Shown in pieces: positions 17,293 through 27,633 of a stretch of DNA of 42,006 bases. Both the position numbers and the translations under genes were made by a program. The notes under the pieces were generated by a model. That model saw only the letters and a program-made list of their open reading frames with translations. It had not been told where the DNA came from and made no database searches. Numbering within the stretch: position 1 is the stretch's first letter; each line of letters opens with the position of its first letter. Origin of the DNA: Draconibacterium orientale (GTDB taxonomy: Bacteria > Bacteroidota > Bacteroidia > Bacteroidales > FEN-979); NCBI GenBank assembly GCA_020718225.1, contig DYSO01000008.1, positions 1-42,006 on the forward strand. The letters run 5' to 3'.

Positions 17293-18849
17293 TCACCGGG
17301 CCTTTATCCGTTTGTAGTTTTCATATTTAAATATCTCCCATCCCCGGTTCAAGGGGCCATTCCCGTCGGATTGTTCAAAGTCAAAGACGGTCCCAAGGAT
17401 GGTCATACCGGATTCCCTGATACAATCAGGAAAATTGGTCCCATAGGTTTTTAATGCCGTAAGAAAATAGACTGCCAGGTCGAATCCTTCAAAAGCCAAC
17501 TGTGGAGGGTCGGTTTTATATATCTGCTGATATCGCTGCACAAATTTTTTGACATCCGGATTGGTGTAATCGATAAAAAAGGAAGTAGCCATATGCGTGT
17601 TTAAACCAACAAGATACTCTGTTTCCAACCCTTTCAGGCTTTCCCATAAAGGAAGCCCGATTAATGAAATGTTGTAATCACCCAGAAACTGATATAAACG
17701 GCGGGTGATATCAAAGGCATTGGCGGTGTTGTCAGAAAAAGCGATCAGCCAGTTTTCATGCTCCTTCGACAGCCGTGCCATAAGGGCCTCCTGCCCTTCA
17801 ACAACCTGTACATCCAGGTTTTTTTCATAGCAGGCGGTTTTTAATTGCTCCAAAGCAGCAACGTCGCTGAATTTTGAGTTTCTGACAATCAATACCCGAC
17901 CATTTGTACGCTCCGCTGCCAAATAGGAGGCAACCTGGGGATATAAAGCCTTTATGGATGGTTTGACCTTAATCACCATCGGGTTCCCAAAAGTAATCTC
18001 ATCCCTTTCTGATATGGGATTAACCAAACCAATGTTGTTCTTTTTTGAAAAATTTGCAACCAATTCAAAATTCTTAATATAAAGTAAACCAACTATTAAA
18101 TCCATTTCTAACATTTCAGGCTTTGCCAGCAGCAACATTGTTTCAACCGTATCCCTGCCAACATCATAAACCCTGAGCCTGAAATGCATCCCTGATCTTT
18201 CAAGTGAATCCAGGGCAATGCGGAACCCCTCATAAAATGGTAAAAATTGAAAAGAGAGATGCGTTTCCAGTATATCCCGATCGGGATTCTCAGCATCGAT
18301 CCCATCCACTTTATCGAGGCACAGAGGGAGCATCAATGCAACGTTGTAAACGGTTTTCTTTGATGTTGCATCTGTCCAGCAGGGTATAACAGGCCGGATA
18401 ATTGTATCGGGCTGGAAGGTTATTGGCTCCGGTTTTGGCTCCGGTTTTACCTCAGGATTTAGCTCAGGTTTCAGTTCAGGTTTCGGTTCAGGTTTTGGCT
18501 CGGGTTTTGGCTCGGGTTTTGGCTCGGGTTTTGGCTCAGGTTTTACTTCAGGCTTTTGTTCAGGTTTTTTATCAGATACCGGAATTTTAATTTTTTGATC
18601 CGCTTTAATACCCTCCTTCACGCTGGGGTTTTCGAGGATAATGAGATTGACTTCAACGCCATAGGCCTTGGAGATCATATAAAGGGTCTGTCCGCGTTTG
18701 ACGGTATGGATATAATAATCCTTTCCATCCAATGTCTGAATAACGGATGAGCGCACCTGTTTCAATTTCTCCGGGGTTGTTTGCGAAAAACAGGAAACAG
18801 AGAAGCTAAGAAAAATTAAAAAACTACCAAATAAGAGCCATTTCCTCAT
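17293..18849 (-). CDS. Secreted LysM + periplasmic-binding-protein (type 1) fusion
   Basis: 518 aa. The signal peptide (about 1-23, FSVSCFSQ) may be Sec type or a weak lipobox. A LysM peptidoglycan-binding domain follows (about 44-91: [40 protein letters not shown]). Next is a repetitive linker of PKPE units (about 94-142), encoded by 12-bp DNA repeats. The rest (about 165-515) is a type 1 periplasmic-binding-protein domain of the Leu/Ile/Val-receptor kind: [65 protein letters not shown]. No ABC-transporter permease lies nearby, so a wall-anchored sensor or LpoA-like regulator of wall synthesis is as likely as solute uptake. Confidence 0.82.
   Translation of the reverse strand: MRKWLLFGSFLIFLSFSVSCFSQTTPEKLKQVRSSVIQTLDGKDYYIHTVKRGQTLYMISKAYGVEVNLIILENPSVKEGIKADQKIKIPVSDKKPEQKPEVKPEPKPEPKPEPKPEPKPEPKPELKPELNPEVKPEPKPEPITFQPDTIIRPVIPCWTDATSKKTVYNVALMLPLCLDKVDGIDAENPDRDILETHLSFQFLPFYEGFRIALDSLERSGMHFRLRVYDVGRDTVETMLLLAKPEMLEMDLIVGLLYIKNFELVANFSKKNNIGLVNPISERDEITFGNPMVIKVKPSIKALYPQVASYLAAERTNGRVLIVRNSKFSDVAALEQLKTACYEKNLDVQVVEGQEALMARLSKEHENWLIAFSDNTANAFDITRRLYQFLGDYNISLIGLPLWESLKGLETEYLVGLNTHMATSFFIDYTNPDVKKFVQRYQQIYKTDPPQLAFEGFDLAVYFLTALKTYGTNFPDCIRESGMTILGTVFDFEQSDGNGPLNRGWEIFKYENYKRIKAR
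18491..18540. repeat. 12-bp in-frame tandem repeat encoding PKPE units
   Basis: Copies of GGTTTTGGCTCG at 18491, 18503 and 18515, and one with a single change at 18527. It encodes the PKPE linker between the LysM and binding-protein domains. More diverged copies extend to about 18421 and 18560. Being a multiple of three, copy changes would alter linker length without frameshift. Confidence 0.95.
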
Positions 18850-18935
18850 TGCAAACCCATTTTATCATGTTAGAAAAATCATTTCCATTTTGCCAGGTGT
18901 TAATGGTTGTCTTCCTCTTGCTGTTTTATATCCCG

Positions 18936-20474
18936 CTACTCCCACTCAATGGTAGCGGGAGGTTTGGAACTGATATCATAAACCACCCGGTTAACGCCTT
19001 TGACTTTATTGATAATATCGTTGCTGACTTTTGCCAGGAATTCATGGGGCAGATGGGCCCAGTCAGCAGTCATACCATCGGTTGAGGTTACCGCACGCAA
19101 GGCAACAACATTTTCGTATGTACGTTCATCTCCCATTACCCCAACCGTCTGAACCGGTAACAACACCGCGAAAGCCTGCCAGACAGTGTGGTACAGGCCT
19201 TGTTCCCTGAGCATGGAGATAAAAATATCGTCCACTTCCTGTAGCAACTTCACTTTTTCACGGTCGATATCACTGAGGATGCGCACAGCTAATCCGGGGC
19301 CCGGGAACGGATGGCGCGCCAAAAATTCATCTTCAAGGCCGAGGGTGCGCCCGACATTTCGAACTTCGTCTTTAAAGAGGGTATTTAATGGTTCTATTAT
19401 TTTTAACTTCAGATAATCGGGAAGCCCACCCACGTTGTGATGTGATTTGATGGTTGCCGAAGGGCCTTTTACAGAATGCGATTCGATGACATCGGGATAG
19501 ATTGTCCCCTGTGCAAGCCATTGAATGCCGCTGATTTTATGAGCTTCGGTTTCAAATACATCAATAAAGGTTTTCCCGATAATCTTACGTTTTTTCTCAG
19601 GATCGGTAATCGTTTTCAGCGCATCAAGAAACAATTCACCGGCTTCGACGCCGGTTATATTCAATTCCAGTTTCCGATAGCGTTCCATTACCTTGCTATA
19701 TTCATTTTTTCGAAGCAACCCGTTATCAACGAATATGCAATAGAGGTTATGCCCGATGGCCTTGTGCAACAACATGGCTGTGACTGAAGAATCGACGCCT
19801 CCCGATAACCCCAGGACAACCTTATCGTCCCCGAGTTTTTTCTTCAGTTCCGCGATGGTTGTTTCCACAAACGATCGGGGTGTCCATGATTGAGTGCACC
19901 CGCAGATACCGGCTACAAAATTTTTCAGTAAGGTTGAACCCTCTGTCGTATGATACACTTCCGGGTGGAACTGAATACCAAAGGTGTTTTCACCTGTAAT
20001 CCGGTAACCTGCAAATTCCACATCGGAGGTGCTGGCGATGGTTTTAAATCCGTCAGGAATGCTGAGAATCGTATCGGCGTGCGACATCCAAACCTGTGTT
20101 CCGCGGTCCATTCCTTTCATCAGGCTGCTGAGCGGGTCAATAAAAGAAAGGTTTGCCCGGCCATATTCACGGATCCTTGATGGCGCTACCGCTCCTCCCG
20201 ATGATTGGGCAAGATATTGTGCCCCGTAACATATACCCAAGACAGGGAGCTTTCCCCGGATCTGTGACAAATCCGGTACAGGGGCATCTTCATCCCTTAC
20301 CGAAAAAGGACTTCCGGAGAGGACGACCCCTTTAAAGCGGGTATTCAAACCATTCGGGTCGGGAAAATGGTTATAGGGGTATATTTCGCAGTAAACATTC
20401 AGCTCCCGGATACGACGGGCAATAAGCTGGGTATATTGAGAACCGAAATCCAGAATTAATATGGTTTCTTGCAT
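18936..20474 (-). CDS. guaA: GMP synthase (glutamine-hydrolysing)
   Basis: Converts XMP to GMP using glutamine and ATP. 512 aa, full length. The class I glutamine amidotransferase domain (1-195) has Cys82 in [12 protein letters not shown], with His170 and Glu172 in [12 protein letters not shown]. The ATP-pyrophosphatase domain has the P-loop [15 protein letters not shown] (222-236). The C-terminal dimerisation domain ends with [13 protein letters not shown]. The start at 20474 is fixed by the conserved [25 protein letters not shown] box ends only 4 nt before this ATG, suggesting a leaderless or nearly leaderless transcript. The following LysM gene is 86 nt downstream on the same strand. Confidence 0.97.
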   Translation of the reverse strand: MQETILILDFGSQYTQLIARRIRELNVYCEIYPYNHFPDPNGLNTRFKGVVLSGSPFSVRDEDAPVPDLSQIRGKLPVLGICYGAQYLAQSSGGAVAPSRIREYGRANLSFIDPLSSLMKGMDRGTQVWMSHADTILSIPDGFKTIASTSDVEFAGYRITGENTFGIQFHPEVYHTTEGSTLLKNFVAGICGCTQSWTPRSFVETTIAELKKKLGDDKVVLGLSGGVDSSVTAMLLHKAIGHNLYCIFVDNGLLRKNEYSKVMERYRKLELNITGVEAGELFLDALKTITDPEKKRKIIGKTFIDVFETEAHKISGIQWLAQGTIYPDVIESHSVKGPSATIKSHHNVGGLPDYLKLKIIEPLNTLFKDEVRNVGRTLGLEDEFLARHPFPGPGLAVRILSDIDREKVKLLQEVDDIFISMLREQGLYHTVWQAFAVLLPVQTVGVMGDERTYENVVALRAVTSTDGMTADWAHLPHEFLAKVSNDIINKVKGVNRVVYDISSKPPATIEWE

Positions 20475-20478
20475 CTTA

Positions 20479-20486
20479 CAAATATA
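20479..20486 (-). promoter_or_regulatory. -7 promoter box (TATATTTG)
   Basis: On the - strand, ending 4 nt before the guaA ATG at 20474. The guaA start is fixed by protein conservation, so the transcript would have almost no leader. No -33 TTG at normal distance. Confidence 0.4.
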
Positions 20487-20497
20487 AAAAGAAAAAT

Positions 20498-22228
20498 TTA
20501 TCGCAGGAGGTTGGCTTCGTAATGTGCAGAATTTCCAACTGCATCGGTAACGATTAAAACAAAATGATTTTTCCCGCTTTTTATCCGGTCATCAAAGGAA
20601 TAGGTTAAAAGATTGTTTTTCTGGTCATAATCCATCAGGATCCATTTCCCATTGAGCGTACCCCGGTAGGATTGGATACCTGAAAGATTGTCGGAAATTT
20701 TCATCTGTATGTCCGATTGCTTTCCGACATTTTTATTCTTGAAGATATTGATGGCGCGGATTACCGGTGGAACAGTATCAACGGCGACCGTAAAATTTCC
20801 AAATTCCCGGATACGGGTTGTGGCCCAGCCGTTTTCAACTTTTCCGCCCCGGCTGATAAAAAGGCCTGTCTCTTCGAGGGAAACAATCAGCGCTTTGCCC
20901 TGCAGTGGCGCCGGCAACCTGTTTGCCCTGATGGAAAGGGTGCAAAATGTATGTAACGGAGTATATGGATTGTGGATGTGATGGAGATCGGAATACGAGC
21001 CCTGAACAGGATCGGTGACATAATAATTAAAGGGGAGGTCTTCGTATAACGCTTCTGCCGGAATATCAAATCTGATCCCGGGCCGTTCGAAATGGTTTTC
21101 CTGTTTACAGAAGAAAGTTTGTACCGCCTGGTTGCCGGTTGATCCTGACAATGGGTTACGGCCGGATGGAGGGACGCTCTTAACCCAGAAAGTAAGGAGA
21201 CTGAAATTTCCAAGATCATCGGTTACCTTATACCGGATTTTGTGGATGCGGGTATCGGTAAAAGCAACCACTCCCCGGTTTTTCACTCCCTGGTAAACCT
21301 CAAGCCGGTTATTGGGAGCAATGTAGGAACGCTGAATTTTATGTTTGCTCCTCAAATAAGCTGAATAATCCATGAGGCTGTTTACATAGCGGGTCTGAGA
21401 GAAAGCAAACCGGTCGATGTGTTGTGAAAAAATTTCCGAACCATCTACGGTAAGTTCGATATTGTTAGCGCCGGTTTTCAACCCTCCGTCGGCATGATCG
21501 GATGTTTCAATTCCAAAAAAAACATTCCCGGAAACTTTTATTGTGTCGTTATTTTTTACACCGTAACCACTTCCTTTGGCTAAAACCGGAAGCAGCAACT
21601 CCGCTTGTTTACCGTTCACCAGGGCATTTTCATCCCAGGGATAAATTTTCAGGTAGGTGATTTTGGGAGGTATCCGGTCGTTTGTTCCAAGACCAAAAAG
21701 GAGTGGATCGATAACCTCTTGTGTCCTGGTATCCCTGATTTCAAAATGGAGATGTGGTCCGGAGGAAGAACCGGAATTGCCTGAATATGCGATCAGGTCA
21801 CCCTTTTTAACCTTAAGCTGGTCTGCGGGAACTTCCTTGTCAAGGGTAAAAGATTCCTGTTTATACTGTTGCGACCTGATCCACGATGCCGTAGCGCCGG
21901 TACAGGATTTCAGATGGCCGTAAACCGAGGTATAACCATTGGGATGTGCGATATACAGCGCTTTTCCGAATCCCACGGGAGAAATATTCACCCTGGTAAC
22001 ATAACCATCAGCGATGGCATATACAGGTTTGCCCTGAACGCCCTGCGTTCGGATATCAATCCCTGAATGAAAATGATTTTGCCGTAACTCTCCAAAGGAT
22101 CCGGAAAGTGAAAGGGGAAAATTAACCGGTGAACGGAAATATCCCTTCGGATATTTACCCTGCCCCGACAAGGATTGCCATAAACAGGTAAAAAGCAATA
22201 TCAGGGATACGACAATTTGTTTCCGCAT
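20498..22228 (-). CDS. M23 (LytM-type) metallopeptidase, secreted
   Basis: 576 aa with signal peptide about 1-22 ([14 protein letters not shown]). The M23 catalytic domain is at the N-terminus (about 28-182). Zn ligands are His54 and Asp58 in NHFHSGIDI and His161 in GPHLHFEI; the additional catalytic His105 is in VYGHLKS. It probably cleaves peptidoglycan cross-links or regulates a wall amidase. The 390-residue C-terminal part is beta-rich, including [20 protein letters not shown] and [17 protein letters not shown], resembling Ig-like domains. The catalytic domain lies before this part, unlike the C-terminal position in many LytM proteins. It starts 3 nt after the dipeptidyl peptidase III stop, implying an operon. 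Confidence 0.9.
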   Translation of the reverse strand: MRKQIVVSLILLFTCLWQSLSGQGKYPKGYFRSPVNFPLSLSGSFGELRQNHFHSGIDIRTQGVQGKPVYAIADGYVTRVNISPVGFGKALYIAHPNGYTSVYGHLKSCTGATASWIRSQQYKQESFTLDKEVPADQLKVKKGDLIAYSGNSGSSSGPHLHFEIRDTRTQEVIDPLLFGLGTNDRIPPKITYLKIYPWDENALVNGKQAELLLPVLAKGSGYGVKNNDTIKVSGNVFFGIETSDHADGGLKTGANNIELTVDGSEIFSQHIDRFAFSQTRYVNSLMDYSAYLRSKHKIQRSYIAPNNRLEVYQGVKNRGVVAFTDTRIHKIRYKVTDDLGNFSLLTFWVKSVPPSGRNPLSGSTGNQAVQTFFCKQENHFERPGIRFDIPAEALYEDLPFNYYVTDPVQGSYSDLHHIHNPYTPLHTFCTLSIRANRLPAPLQGKALIVSLEETGLFISRGGKVENGWATTRIREFGNFTVAVDTVPPVIRAINIFKNKNVGKQSDIQMKISDNLSGIQSYRGTLNGKWILMDYDQKNNLLTYSFDDRIKSGKNHFVLIVTDAVGNSAHYEANLLR

Positions 22229-22231
22229 GAA

Positions 22232-24289
22232 TTATCGGACCGGTAAAAAAGAGAACTTTTCGGAATAATCGAGCATCTGACCGGTATAATCGTCCGGATA
22301 GGAGATCAGGATATCCGTGATGGTATCCGCTTTGATTACCTGTGTATAAACCGGGTTGATAAATCCCGTGTAGGGGGCGATATTCAGTTTCTCATAACGT
22401 TCCAGGATTTCCTTATGAAGGATTGGATCCACTTTGATTCCATAGGTTTCCACAAGCTCTTTGGCAGCCTGATAATCACCTTCAGAAGTAATCCGTTGCA
22501 CGATATTCAGCAATTCACCGAATTTTTCACGAAGTTTATCATAATCGTTAATCCTGAAATAGGTTTTCCCCTCTTTTGAAACTTTCTCAATGATGTTATC
22601 CGCTTTCCCTTTTTCATAAACCCAGTGAGCTATCAATGAACGGTCGCGCATGTGGGCCTGCTCAATCGTTTTTCCGGGTTTGATGCGGACCAGTTGGGTC
22701 ATCAATCCATTTCGGATGTAACCGTCATATTCGGCTTTTGCAACCTCTGCATCGGGGATCAACCCCAAAGTTATCATTACAGTGTCTTTCAGATAATAGA
22801 GGGCAAAAAGGTCGGCGCGTGATTCTTCGATGGCAGAATGGAAATTTTTGAGGGCCTCCCCGGTAATCCCGGGTTTGAGTTGTCCTGAACCATGACCAAG
22901 ACATTCATGAAGATCGGTAGTCAGATTGCCTGCCAGGTGACCATATTTTTTAGCCCGGTCAATCTCCTCCTGACTGAAAGCAAACTCTTCGATGAACCCG
23001 TTTCCAAGGGAAGCCTGGTCATAAGCATAGGTTATGTTGTCCATGGTCACCGACTTTGACCCGTACTCTTTTCTAATCCAGTTGGCATTGGGCAGGTTGA
23101 TACCGATGGGGGTCGTTGGATAACAATCGCCCCCGAGTTGTGCAACGGTAATGACTTTTGCCGAAACACCCTTAACTTTTTTCTTCCGGTACTCGGGCGC
23201 CACCGGTGAGTGGTCCTCGAAATACTGGGCGTTGCTGCTGATTATCTGAGTCCTCTTTGTGGCTTCAATATCTTTAAAATTAACCACCGATTCCCAGGTT
23301 GCCTTCATGGCCATTGGATCGCCATAAACTTCGATAAAACCATTGACAAAATCCACCCGTGAATCGTCGGTGACCCAGGCGATGTTGTATTTGTCCCAGG
23401 TCACAAGATCCCCCGTTTGATAATAGCGAATCAGTTCTTCGATGACCTTTTTCTGGTGCGGCGATTCGGCTACTGTGGCTGCTTTTTCGAGCCAGGAAAC
23501 GATTTGCACGATAGCAGGCGAATACAAACCTCCAACCCGGTAAGTTTGCTCCGAAATTTCTCCGTTTTCCCGGATCAGTTTGGAATTCAAACCATAAGCA
23601 ACCCTCAGATCCCTTCGCTGTTTTGCATCCTCCTTTTTCCGATTGTCATAATAGTTTTCAACATCGGCCTGATTGACCCCTTCATAGAAATTGACAGCGG
23701 ACGCCAGCACCATATCCGTTGAAGGGTCCAATGTCAAACGCTTTGGGGCAATGGTCCCATCAAAAATCAAGGGAGAAACCTCAGCAATAAATGCTTCGGT
23801 CGATTGTCCCTCATTCATGGGTATAAGCTCTTTTCCGGTTCCCTGAACCAGGATTTGAAAATAAGCAGGTGAAAACCCGGGCGTTAGTTTATCGGCAGAA
23901 TTATGGTGATGGATCCCGTTACAAAACCATATTTGCTTTAGATAAACCACAAAATTTTTAAAATCTTCTGTCTCCTTATCTCCCGTATAACCCTTGTAAA
24001 TCGCCTCCAATGTTTTCCGGATCAGCAGGTTGTACTTATAGTTCTGATCAAAGGTAATATCCCGTCCGCATAAAGCAGCCTGTCCCAGATAATAAACCAG
24101 TTTTTTCTGGTCAAGCGAAAGGCTGTCAAAGCCGGGGACCTGGTACCGCAATATTTTGGAATCGGCAAACTGCTCCACCAATACCTTAAACTCTTTTTCT
24201 TCCGTTGCTTCCTTCTTAATTCCGCCCGGATTGCATGAAGATATAATAATTGCTGTCGCCATGATAAAAAAAGTGCTGAGTTTATTCAT
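22232..24289 (-). CDS. Dipeptidyl peptidase III (M49), lipoprotein form
   Basis: 685 aa zinc exopeptidase that removes dipeptides from N-termini. Zn site: His461-Glu462-...-His466 in LHECLGHGSGQ (HExxGH, with the HECLGH variant usual in Bacteroidota) and Glu489 in IEESRADLFAL. The family region TQLVRIKPG...AHMRDRSLIAHWVYEKG is also present. The N-terminus MNKLSTFFIMATAIIISSCNPGG has a lipobox Cys (about residue 19), so it is predicted to be membrane-anchored rather than cytosolic. Downstream the M23 gene begins after 3 nt; upstream the ComB-like gene ends 33 nt away. Confidence 0.92.
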   Translation of the reverse strand: MNKLSTFFIMATAIIISSCNPGGIKKEATEEKEFKVLVEQFADSKILRYQVPGFDSLSLDQKKLVYYLGQAALCGRDITFDQNYKYNLLIRKTLEAIYKGYTGDKETEDFKNFVVYLKQIWFCNGIHHHNSADKLTPGFSPAYFQILVQGTGKELIPMNEGQSTEAFIAEVSPLIFDGTIAPKRLTLDPSTDMVLASAVNFYEGVNQADVENYYDNRKKEDAKQRRDLRVAYGLNSKLIRENGEISEQTYRVGGLYSPAIVQIVSWLEKAATVAESPHQKKVIEELIRYYQTGDLVTWDKYNIAWVTDDSRVDFVNGFIEVYGDPMAMKATWESVVNFKDIEATKRTQIISSNAQYFEDHSPVAPEYRKKKVKGVSAKVITVAQLGGDCYPTTPIGINLPNANWIRKEYGSKSVTMDNITYAYDQASLGNGFIEEFAFSQEEIDRAKKYGHLAGNLTTDLHECLGHGSGQLKPGITGEALKNFHSAIEESRADLFALYYLKDTVMITLGLIPDAEVAKAEYDGYIRNGLMTQLVRIKPGKTIEQAHMRDRSLIAHWVYEKGKADNIIEKVSKEGKTYFRINDYDKLREKFGELLNIVQRITSEGDYQAAKELVETYGIKVDPILHKEILERYEKLNIAPYTGFINPVYTQVIKADTITDILISYPDDYTGQMLDYSEKFSFLPVR

Positions 24290-24322
24290 AAAATTAACAA
24301 TTTTAGATTTTTAACGATTACC

Positions 24323-25081
24323 TTATCCTCCCGGCTGCATCCCCAACCCAGCATCCACAATGATCTTTCCGTCGAAAACTGGAACGACATGTGTTGAATC
24401 TGGCGTGAAAGAGTAAGGGATTACATCATCAAGTCCCAATTTCCCCAACCGGTGCCGATGGGCGGCTTTTTCAATATAGGAAAGAATATCTGCCTGTGCC
24501 AGCTTCCACAAATCCATGGCAGCCATGGCTGAATCGCAATGGGACTGAAACAGGGGAGTTTTAAGAAGTTTTTCGGTCAGCGCCCCGGCAAAAAGAGCAT
24601 CTTCGAGGCAAAATTTATTTTTCCATCCCGAACAGAGGATTACAACGTTTTGTTCCTGACGGTTTAACCACCCGGTTAACGCGCTGATATTGGTGAATGC
24701 CCCGATCGCTATGGTGCCGGCATGCTGGGCCATGGCCAGTGCGCGGGTGCCATTGGTTGTACAATAAACCAGGGTTTTCCCTCCAATGGATTCAGGTGTA
24801 AACTGGAAGGCAGAGTTCCCGAAATCGGCAAAATCGAGTTTTTTCCCATCCTGTTCCGATGCCACGAGAAAACCCTGCGATTTCAAGTTCTTTGCTTCTT
24901 CTAATGTTGCTACCGGGATGATGGATTGAACTCCGTTTTCAAAAGCGGCACAAACAGAGGTAGTAGCCCTGAGAATATCAACCAGAACGACAATAAAGTC
25001 CTGCTTGGTTAAAATCTCAGGATAGAGGGCGGGTGAAAAACAGACCTCAACCGTGCGTGGGGATTCATTAGAAATCAACAT
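24323..25081 (-). CDS. comB: 2-phosphosulfolactate phosphatase (ComB) family protein
   Basis: 252 aa, cytoplasmic. Family features: VEVCFSPALYP, the acidic VVLVDILRATTSVCAAFENG, a CTTNGTRALA segment, and VILCSGWKNKFCLEDALFAGAL. In methanogens ComB dephosphorylates 2-phosphosulfolactate during coenzyme M synthesis, and many bacteria keep a homologue. No ComA-, ComC- or other sulfonate-pathway gene is visible in this window, so the physiological substrate is not settled. It sits 5 nt after the LRR-protein gene and is probably in the same transcript. Confidence 0.85.
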   Translation of the reverse strand: MLISNESPRTVEVCFSPALYPEILTKQDFIVVLVDILRATTSVCAAFENGVQSIIPVATLEEAKNLKSQGFLVASEQDGKKLDFADFGNSAFQFTPESIGGKTLVYCTTNGTRALAMAQHAGTIAIGAFTNISALTGWLNRQEQNVVILCSGWKNKFCLEDALFAGALTEKLLKTPLFQSHCDSAMAAMDLWKLAQADILSYIEKAAHRHRLGKLGLDDVIPYSFTPDSTHVVPVFDGKIIVDAGLGMQPGG

Positions 25082-25086
25082 AGTCC

Positions 25087-27627
25087 TTAATAGAAAACGA
25101 CTTCACACTTTTGTCCCAACGCTTTTTTCAATTTATCGGCTTTTTTCTGGGAAACTTTGGTATTGAACATTTTTACCGATTCCAGGTCTGACATATTTTC
25201 AAGTACATCAATGCTGCTGACTTTTGTATTAAAAAATTCAAGGACCCGTAACTTGCGAAGTTTCTGAAGGTATTTAAGGCTTTTTACAGGGGTTCCGTTA
25301 AATTTCAGGATCTCCATTTGCATCATATTCTGAAGGGCCAGCAGATCTTCCACCTGTGTATTCGAAAAATCGAGCTCCTTCAGGTTGGGTAATCCCATGA
25401 CGGGCCCCAGGTCACTGATGGGGTTATTCGGACATCGAAGGGCCTTCAGTGTTGTCATTTTTGTTACCGGGGTAAGCTGACCTACTTTGGTCCCCGAAAA
25501 CTGAAGTTCCTCAAGCCTTGTCAGATGGAGCAGCGGAGTAAGATCGGAAATCCGGAAATTATCTGAAATAACCACTTTCCTCAGGTTGGTGATTTGCTGC
25601 AATTGAATTTTATCCGGCACGCCTGAAACATTCAATGTCGTAAAAAAAATTTCTTTCCATGGTTGCTCAAGCTGATTCCACCAGGAAGAGTTATCGGAAG
25701 TTTGAAAAACCAGCATTGCTCCCTGGTTTTTATCGGCAAACCGGTTGGCGTCTGCAAGGTTTATGGGTGTATTATCGGCCAAAACCAGTTTTAATGCCGT
25801 CAAACCGTAAAGCGGACTAAGATCTTCAACCTCGGTGTTGTCGATCTGAAGTATCTCAAGATTCAAGAGGCCCGATAACGGTTTTAAATCTGAAATTTTG
25901 GTATTATCGGCATTGATCACGGTTAAATCTGTAAGTGGTTCCAATGGAGACAGGTTATCGATCGAGGTACTCTGACACTGGAGGTTTTTCAACATGATAA
26001 AGCGGGTCAGTGGTTCCAGTGAAGTAACTGTAGTCCTCCCATTGATATTGATGCTATCCGTTAGAACCAGTCTGTGCAGTTGTTCTGAGGTTGGGGGATT
26101 TGAAACATCCACATAAAATGAAAAAAGTTTTTGCCATTCGGGTGATAATCCCGACCACCACTTCGCCAGGGCCACAGATTGATAAACCAGCGAAGCGCCG
26201 GGATGTGCTTTTAAAAAAGCCCTGACTTCGCTATCGGTGACCAGGGATTGGTCGCAAAATACTTTTTTCAGACCGGTCAGATCATTTAATGGCTTCAGGC
26301 TAACCACCCGGGTACTATCAAAGAAAAGAATATAGAGTTTGCTAAGGTTTTTTAAATCGTCCAGGCTGTTCACCGGTGTTCTGGAAATATTCAGCAATTC
26401 CAGGTTGACCAGTCCCGAAAGTGGCGTAAGATCGTGGATGGCTGTCTGATTAAGGCGCAAATCTTTTAAAGAAATTGTTTCTTTTACAGGTTCAAGTGAA
26501 GTTGCCTGGGTATTGCTGATATCAAGCGCTTCTAAAGCGGGGAACACGGAAAGGATACCAAAGTCGGTTATCTGTGTGCCTTTGATTTTCAGATTATGAA
26601 GGTTGGTACAATACCGGAGCGGTTCAAGGGCAGTTACTGAAGTGTTTGATACATCGAGCGATTCGAGGTTGTTCAGGTTACGCAGTGGCATCAGGTCGCT
26701 GACCGGGGTACCGGAAAGGTTAACAGCCGTAAGTTCAGTCAGTTTATTTAAAGGTTCCAGATTGGAAATCATGGTGTTTCCGGAAATATCAATGGAACTC
26801 CGGTGTGTAATTTGCCCCAGGAAGGTATAAAACAGGCCACCGTCGATGGGGGTGGGAACTCCATTCACCATGGCAACAGTATCGTTATAACTTTCAATTT
26901 TCAGTAAGGGAAGCTTATTCTCAAACACCATATCCTTTGCAAGAATATCTTTCCATCCCTGAGAAAGGGTATTCCACCAGTTGCGCAAATCATCCTTTTC
27001 GTTGAGCTTTGTCGTATAAACACTCACAATTTTAAGCTGTTGTTTTAAGCTGTCATAATTAAACTCTATATACCGTACTTTGTTTGAGTTGACTGAATCC
27101 CCGTTCAGGTTTATCCCTTTCAGGTTTCTGTTGGCAGTAGCTTTAAAATAGGTCAATCCCTCCTGATTGGACAGGAGGCTGACATCCTGGACTGAATAGG
27201 TAAACCTGGCGCCTTTAAAAAAGAAATCGACATCGCTCAGATAGGCAGGCATGTCTTTATATAAAGGGACCAACCGGTTATCATCAAGATCATCCTCCAC
27301 CTGAACCTCTTCATCCCAGCAAAATTTCAGGTAACTCTGGGTTATAATGGTTTGTTTTTCGCTGACCGGATTGCGTTTATCGGCCAGGAAGTTCAGTGTA
27401 CTTTCATAAAATTTCACCAGGGGGATAACCTGTAATTTAAAAGTATCGAGTTTACTTTCGGGAATTATACCGGCATGATGCTTATTTGATTGGGCGTCCG
27501 GCGAGGCAGCCGGTTTTTGTTTTGTGGTAACTGCCGGTTTCTTGCCCTGTGGTTTTTTCTTCTGGGCCATGACAGGGGCCATTAAGAGAAGCGCTAATAA
27601 AACCAGCAGAATGTATCTGTTTCTCAT
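25087..27627 (-). CDS. Secreted leucine-rich-repeat protein with three WW modules
   Basis: 846 aa with signal peptide MRNRYILLVLLALLLMAPVMAQ and a Lys/Pro/Ala-rich spacer. An N-terminal domain (about 55-205, NFLADKRNPVSEKQTIITQSY ... YLSDVDFFFKGARFTY) resembles the product of the gene at 28554-29132. The rest is three blocks of 22-23-residue SDS22/internalin-type LRRs (for example SLEPLRYCTNLHNLKIKGTQITD and DLKPLSGLLNLEILQIDNTEVED). Each block is preceded by a WWxxLxxxWK motif at Trp217 (WWNTLSQGWKDI), Trp490 (WWSGLSPEWQKL) and Trp649 (WWNQLEQPWKEI). It is probably a periplasmic or surface protein-binding scaffold; there is no T9SS tail or lipobox. First and last genes of the surrounding run are 2-20 nt apart. 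Confidence 0.82.
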   Translation of the reverse strand: MRNRYILLVLLALLLMAPVMAQKKKPQGKKPAVTTKQKPAASPDAQSNKHHAGIIPESKLDTFKLQVIPLVKFYESTLNFLADKRNPVSEKQTIITQSYLKFCWDEEVQVEDDLDDNRLVPLYKDMPAYLSDVDFFFKGARFTYSVQDVSLLSNQEGLTYFKATANRNLKGINLNGDSVNSNKVRYIEFNYDSLKQQLKIVSVYTTKLNEKDDLRNWWNTLSQGWKDILAKDMVFENKLPLLKIESYNDTVAMVNGVPTPIDGGLFYTFLGQITHRSSIDISGNTMISNLEPLNKLTELTAVNLSGTPVSDLMPLRNLNNLESLDVSNTSVTALEPLRYCTNLHNLKIKGTQITDFGILSVFPALEALDISNTQATSLEPVKETISLKDLRLNQTAIHDLTPLSGLVNLELLNISRTPVNSLDDLKNLSKLYILFFDSTRVVSLKPLNDLTGLKKVFCDQSLVTDSEVRAFLKAHPGASLVYQSVALAKWWSGLSPEWQKLFSFYVDVSNPPTSEQLHRLVLTDSININGRTTVTSLEPLTRFIMLKNLQCQSTSIDNLSPLEPLTDLTVINADNTKISDLKPLSGLLNLEILQIDNTEVEDLSPLYGLTALKLVLADNTPINLADANRFADKNQGAMLVFQTSDNSSWWNQLEQPWKEIFFTTLNVSGVPDKIQLQQITNLRKVVISDNFRISDLTPLLHLTRLEELQFSGTKVGQLTPVTKMTTLKALRCPNNPISDLGPVMGLPNLKELDFSNTQVEDLLALQNMMQMEILKFNGTPVKSLKYLQKLRKLRVLEFFNTKVSSIDVLENMSDLESVKMFNTKVSQKKADKLKKALGQKCEVVFY

Positions 27628-27633
27628 GCAATA

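Noticed and set aside
18402-18590. Val/Leu-rich ORF ([14 protein letters not shown]) antisense to the PKPE linker
   Set aside because: Its repeats are only the reverse-strand reading of the 12-bp linker repeats.
22880-22925. HECLGH instead of HELLGH in dipeptidyl peptidase III as a novelty
   Set aside because: As I recall, the Cys variant is already known from Bacteroides enzymes of this family, so it is a lineage trait.
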